Assembly (NCBI RefSeq): GCF_044784365.2
Contig: NZ_CP173062.2
Strand: one strand, 5' to 3'
Source of the DNA: Cetobacterium_A somerae
GTDB lineage: Bacteria; Fusobacteriota; Fusobacteriia; Fusobacteriales; Fusobacteriaceae
Length of the DNA: 64,000 nt
Shown here: piece after piece, positions 61,868-64,000 of the stretch
Position numbering within the stretch: position 1 is the first letter of the stretch
How the letters are laid out: the number at the start of each line of letters is the position of its first letter
Notes under the pieces: model-generated
The model's database searches: none
The model's input: the letters and a program-made list of their open reading frames with translations, nothing else
Told to the model about the DNA's origin: nothing
Made by a program: the position numbers and the translations under genes

Positions 61868-63147
61868 AGAGTAATAAACTTGGGTTTTGGAGCATTTTCT
61901 TTTTAGGGATAAATTCAATAATTGGGTCAGGAATTTTTCTTTTACCAAATAAAGCGTACGCTGATGTAGGGTTAGCCAGTTTAATCGTAATTTTAATAAA
62001 TGCTGTTTTAGCATTATTTTTAGCACTATGTTTTGCTGAAACAGCAAGTATATTTGATAAAAATGGTTCATCCTTTGTATATGCAAAAGAGGCATATGGA
62101 AACTTTGTAGGATTTGAGATTGGAATTTTTGCTTGGTTTATAGGTATAGTTAGTTGGTCAGCAGAGATTCAAGGCTTTTTAACGGCACTTGGTGGAATAT
62201 ACCCAATAGCTATTGATCCCTATTATAATAAACTTTTTGTTATAGCTATAGGAATTTTTTTAGGAGTATTAAACTACTTAGGAGTTAAATTCTCAAAAAT
62301 ACTTAATAATCTTATAACGGTAAGTAAATTATTACCTTTAATATTATTTGTTCTTGTAGGGATATTTTTTATAAAAGGATCAGACTTTTTCCCATTAATT
62401 CCTAAAATAGAGTTTGGTCTTTCAACTGGAAATTTAGGAGTTGCAACGTTAGTTATATTTTACGCATTTACTGGATTCGATTTACTAGCAGTAGCAGCAG
62501 AGGATATGCAAAATCCAACAAAAAATCTACCAAAAGCCATAATATGGGTTATGATATTTTGTTCTATTTTTTATCTGATGGTTATGGTAGTTTGTATAGG
62601 TTTATTAGGGCCTAAATTAGGAACAACTTCAGTTCCAATAGCTTCGGCAACAGCAGCAATATTTGGAAGTTCTGGATTTTTATTTATAACAATAGCTACA
62701 TTAGTTTCAATTGGAGGAATAACAATAGCTTTATCATTTATTGCACCAAGATCAATTCAAGCTTTAGCAGATAGTAAATATGTGCCAGAGGTTTTTAATA
62801 AAAAAGGTAGATTTGGAACAGCAGGATTTGCAATTTTATTAACAACAGCAATAACTGTTAGTTTAGCTCTTTATGGAAATTTTATTTTTTTAGCAAGTCT
62901 TACAGTTATAGCTCGTTTAATTGAGTTTATATCTACAGCAGGTTCTGTATTAGTTTTCAGAAAAAGAAAGTTAAAAGCACAATATAAAATTCCTTTAGGA
63001 CCAATTATTCCAGTAATAGCTATAATATTATCAATATGGTTATTAAGCCAATCATCTCATGAAAACCTACTATTTATTATAATAGGATTTATAATAGGAG
63101 CAATACTTTATGTAACTTATGCTAAAAAGCAGATGGAAAGACAATAA
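61855..63147 (+). CDS. APC-family amino-acid permease
   Basis: The 430-residue protein has about twelve membrane segments and the APC consensus (GINSIIGSGIFLLPNKAY in the first helix; FYAFTGFDLLAVAAEDMQNP in the middle). Substrate not determinable. It sits next to an AguB-type amidase gene on the other strand, so a polyamine or arginine-related substrate is possible but unproven. Confidence 0.85.
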   Translation: MDDLKSNKLGFWSIFFLGINSIIGSGIFLLPNKAYADVGLASLIVILINAVLALFLALCFAETASIFDKNGSSFVYAKEAYGNFVGFEIGIFAWFIGIVSWSAEIQGFLTALGGIYPIAIDPYYNKLFVIAIGIFLGVLNYLGVKFSKILNNLITVSKLLPLILFVLVGIFFIKGSDFFPLIPKIEFGLSTGNLGVATLVIFYAFTGFDLLAVAAEDMQNPTKNLPKAIIWVMIFCSIFYLMVMVVCIGLLGPKLGTTSVPIASATAAIFGSSGFLFITIATLVSIGGITIALSFIAPRSIQALADSKYVPEVFNKKGRFGTAGFAILLTTAITVSLALYGNFIFLASLTVIARLIEFISTAGSVLVFRKRKLKAQYKIPLGPIIPVIAIILSIWLLSQSSHENLLFIIIGFIIGAILYVTYAKKQMERQ

Positions 63148-63150
63148 AAA

Positions 63151-63185
63151 AGAGGAGGATGCATTTGCACCCTCCCTATTTTTTT
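63151..63185. terminator. Hairpin between permease and amidase genes
   Basis: Imperfect stem GGAGGATGCA / TGCACCCTCC (one A-C mismatch) followed by T6; purine/pyrimidine balance would allow termination in both directions. Confidence 0.6.
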
Positions 63186-63187
63186 AT

Positions 63188-64000
63188 CTATTTAAATTTT
63201 GTTTCTCCATCAAGAGTTAAAATTGCTCCATATAAATCTGGTCTTCTATCTCTAAATAATCCCCAGAAAGCTCTATAATCATCAATAGCTGCTAAATCTA
63301 ATTCAGCTATAGCAAAACCTTCAGAGTCTCTATCCATTTCAGATATTTTAGCACCAGTATGATCAGCTATAAAAGATGACCCATAGAATTTAACACCAAT
63401 TTCATCAACATGTTCTTGTCCAGTTCTGTTAGCACAAACTAATGGAGTTAAGTTAGCACCAGCATGTCCTTGCATAACTCTTTGCCAATGATCTTTTGTA
63501 TCCATAGTGGGGTCACTAGGTTCTGATCCAATAGCTGTAGGATAGAATAAAATTTCAGCACCCATTAAAGCCATACATCTTGCTGATTCTGGAAACCATT
63601 GATCCCAACATATAGCAACACCAATTTTAGCATATTTAGTTTCCCAAACTTTAAAACCAGTATCTCCTATATTAAAATAGAATTTTTCTTGATATCCACT
63701 TACATCATGAGGTATGTGACTTTTTCTATAAATTCCTAAAATTTCTCCATCAGCATCGATAATAGCTATTGAGTTGTATCTTGCACCATGTTTTCTTTCA
63801 TAAAAACTTATTGGAAGAACAACTTGTAATTCTTTTGCAACCTTTTTAAAGTGATTAACAGCTGTATCAAGTTCTAACTCTGTGGCAAATTGCATATATT
63901 CAGCTTTTTCTTTAGCACAGAAATAAACTCTTTCAAATAACTCAGAAAGTAAGATTATTTGAGCTCCTTCAGCTGCTGCTGCTCTAACTTGTTTTTCAGC
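63188..64000 (-). CDS. aguB: N-carbamoylputrescine amidase-like nitrilase (5' end outside the window)
   Basis: The frame is open to base 64000 (271 codons), so the start lies beyond the window. The visible part has the carbon-nitrogen hydrolase triad: Glu in LLSELFE (near the window edge), Lys in YRKSHIP and Cys in AICWDQWFPE. The GARYNSIAIIDADG and YQEKFYF stretches fit AguB, which makes putrescine from N-carbamoylputrescine. The partner agmatine deiminase is expected upstream (to the right). Confidence 0.88.
   Translation of the reverse strand, partial: AEKQVRAAAAEGAQIILLSELFERVYFCAKEKAEYMQFATELELDTAVNHFKKVAKELQVVLPISFYERKHGARYNSIAIIDADGEILGIYRKSHIPHDVSGYQEKFYFNIGDTGFKVWETKYAKIGVAICWDQWFPESARCMALMGAEILFYPTAIGSEPSDPTMDTKDHWQRVMQGHAGANLTPLVCANRTGQEHVDEIGVKFYGSSFIADHTGAKISEMDRDSEGFAIAELDLAAIDDYRAFWGLFRDRRPDLYGAILTLDGETKFK

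Overview
The window is very AT-rich, uses strong GGAGG-type ribosome binding sites and ATG/GTG/TTG starts, and encodes FomA-like outer-membrane proteins beside lipoproteins. It also carries a MalB/MalH maltose phosphotransferase pair of the kind first described in Fusobacterium mortiferum. Together these suggest a Fusobacteriota chromosome, probably Cetobacterium or a F. mortiferum/varium-type Fusobacterium. This rests on gene content only.

Left chromosomal arm (1-10347). A large secreted M60 (mucin-type) metallopeptidase with tandem discoidin-like modules is split by a one-base frame break at a slippery A AAA AAG. It is followed by a MarC membrane protein, an XRE-cupin regulator, an orphan BFD-type [2Fe-2S] protein, two lipoproteins, a beta-barrel outer-membrane protein, a BMP-type binding protein with a flavodoxin-fold oxidoreductase, and dinB (DNA polymerase IV).

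Integrated element (10348-38131, about 27.8 kb). Its ends are defined by a 34-bp perfect direct repeat lying in the first codons of dinB. One copy is the 5' end of the intact gene and the other is an orphan copy next to dinB's original promoter. Inside are a tyrosine integrase with tandem 11-bp putative arm sites at both ends, a small excisionase-like protein, and a two-gene cassette with a BrxL-like AAA+ ATPase. An IS256-family insertion sequence follows. A phage-like DNA-metabolism block then carries Rad52-type annealing protein, Gp157, a methyltransferase-DUF4942 gene split by a complete group II intron, RadC and an Api92-like protein. Next come a group of small surface/secreted proteins, a probable rolling-circle Rep with a 1.1-kb structured non-coding region, HU, and a cargo block (lipase operon, Abi-alpha, DUF7662-like protein, RES-domain toxin operon). 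No capsid, tail, VirB4 or coupling-protein gene is present, so it looks like an integrative mobilizable element or satellite rather than a complete phage or conjugative element.

Right chromosomal arm (38132-64000). After a non-coding stretch with two 31-nt conserved-loop hairpins come an NrdR-type box with nrdH-nrdA-nrdB, maltose genes malB-malH with divergent malR, and a second alpha-glucoside operon (GH13, PTS EIICB, EEP-family hydrolase). Then follow a molybdopterin oxidoreductase cluster with iron-sulfur, flavin and TDT-transporter genes, the ribose operon rbsKDACB, an FMN-binding exported protein, an amino-acid permease with a short overlapping leader ORF, and the 3' part of an AguB-type amidase.

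The least explained items are two paralogous three-way-junction structures beside rep (29073-29421), the tandem conserved-loop hairpins (38463-38616), the BrxL-like cassette (11862-14238) and the lipase and RES cassettes. Coordinates of hairpins and promoters were read by eye; no folding, homology search or read data were available.
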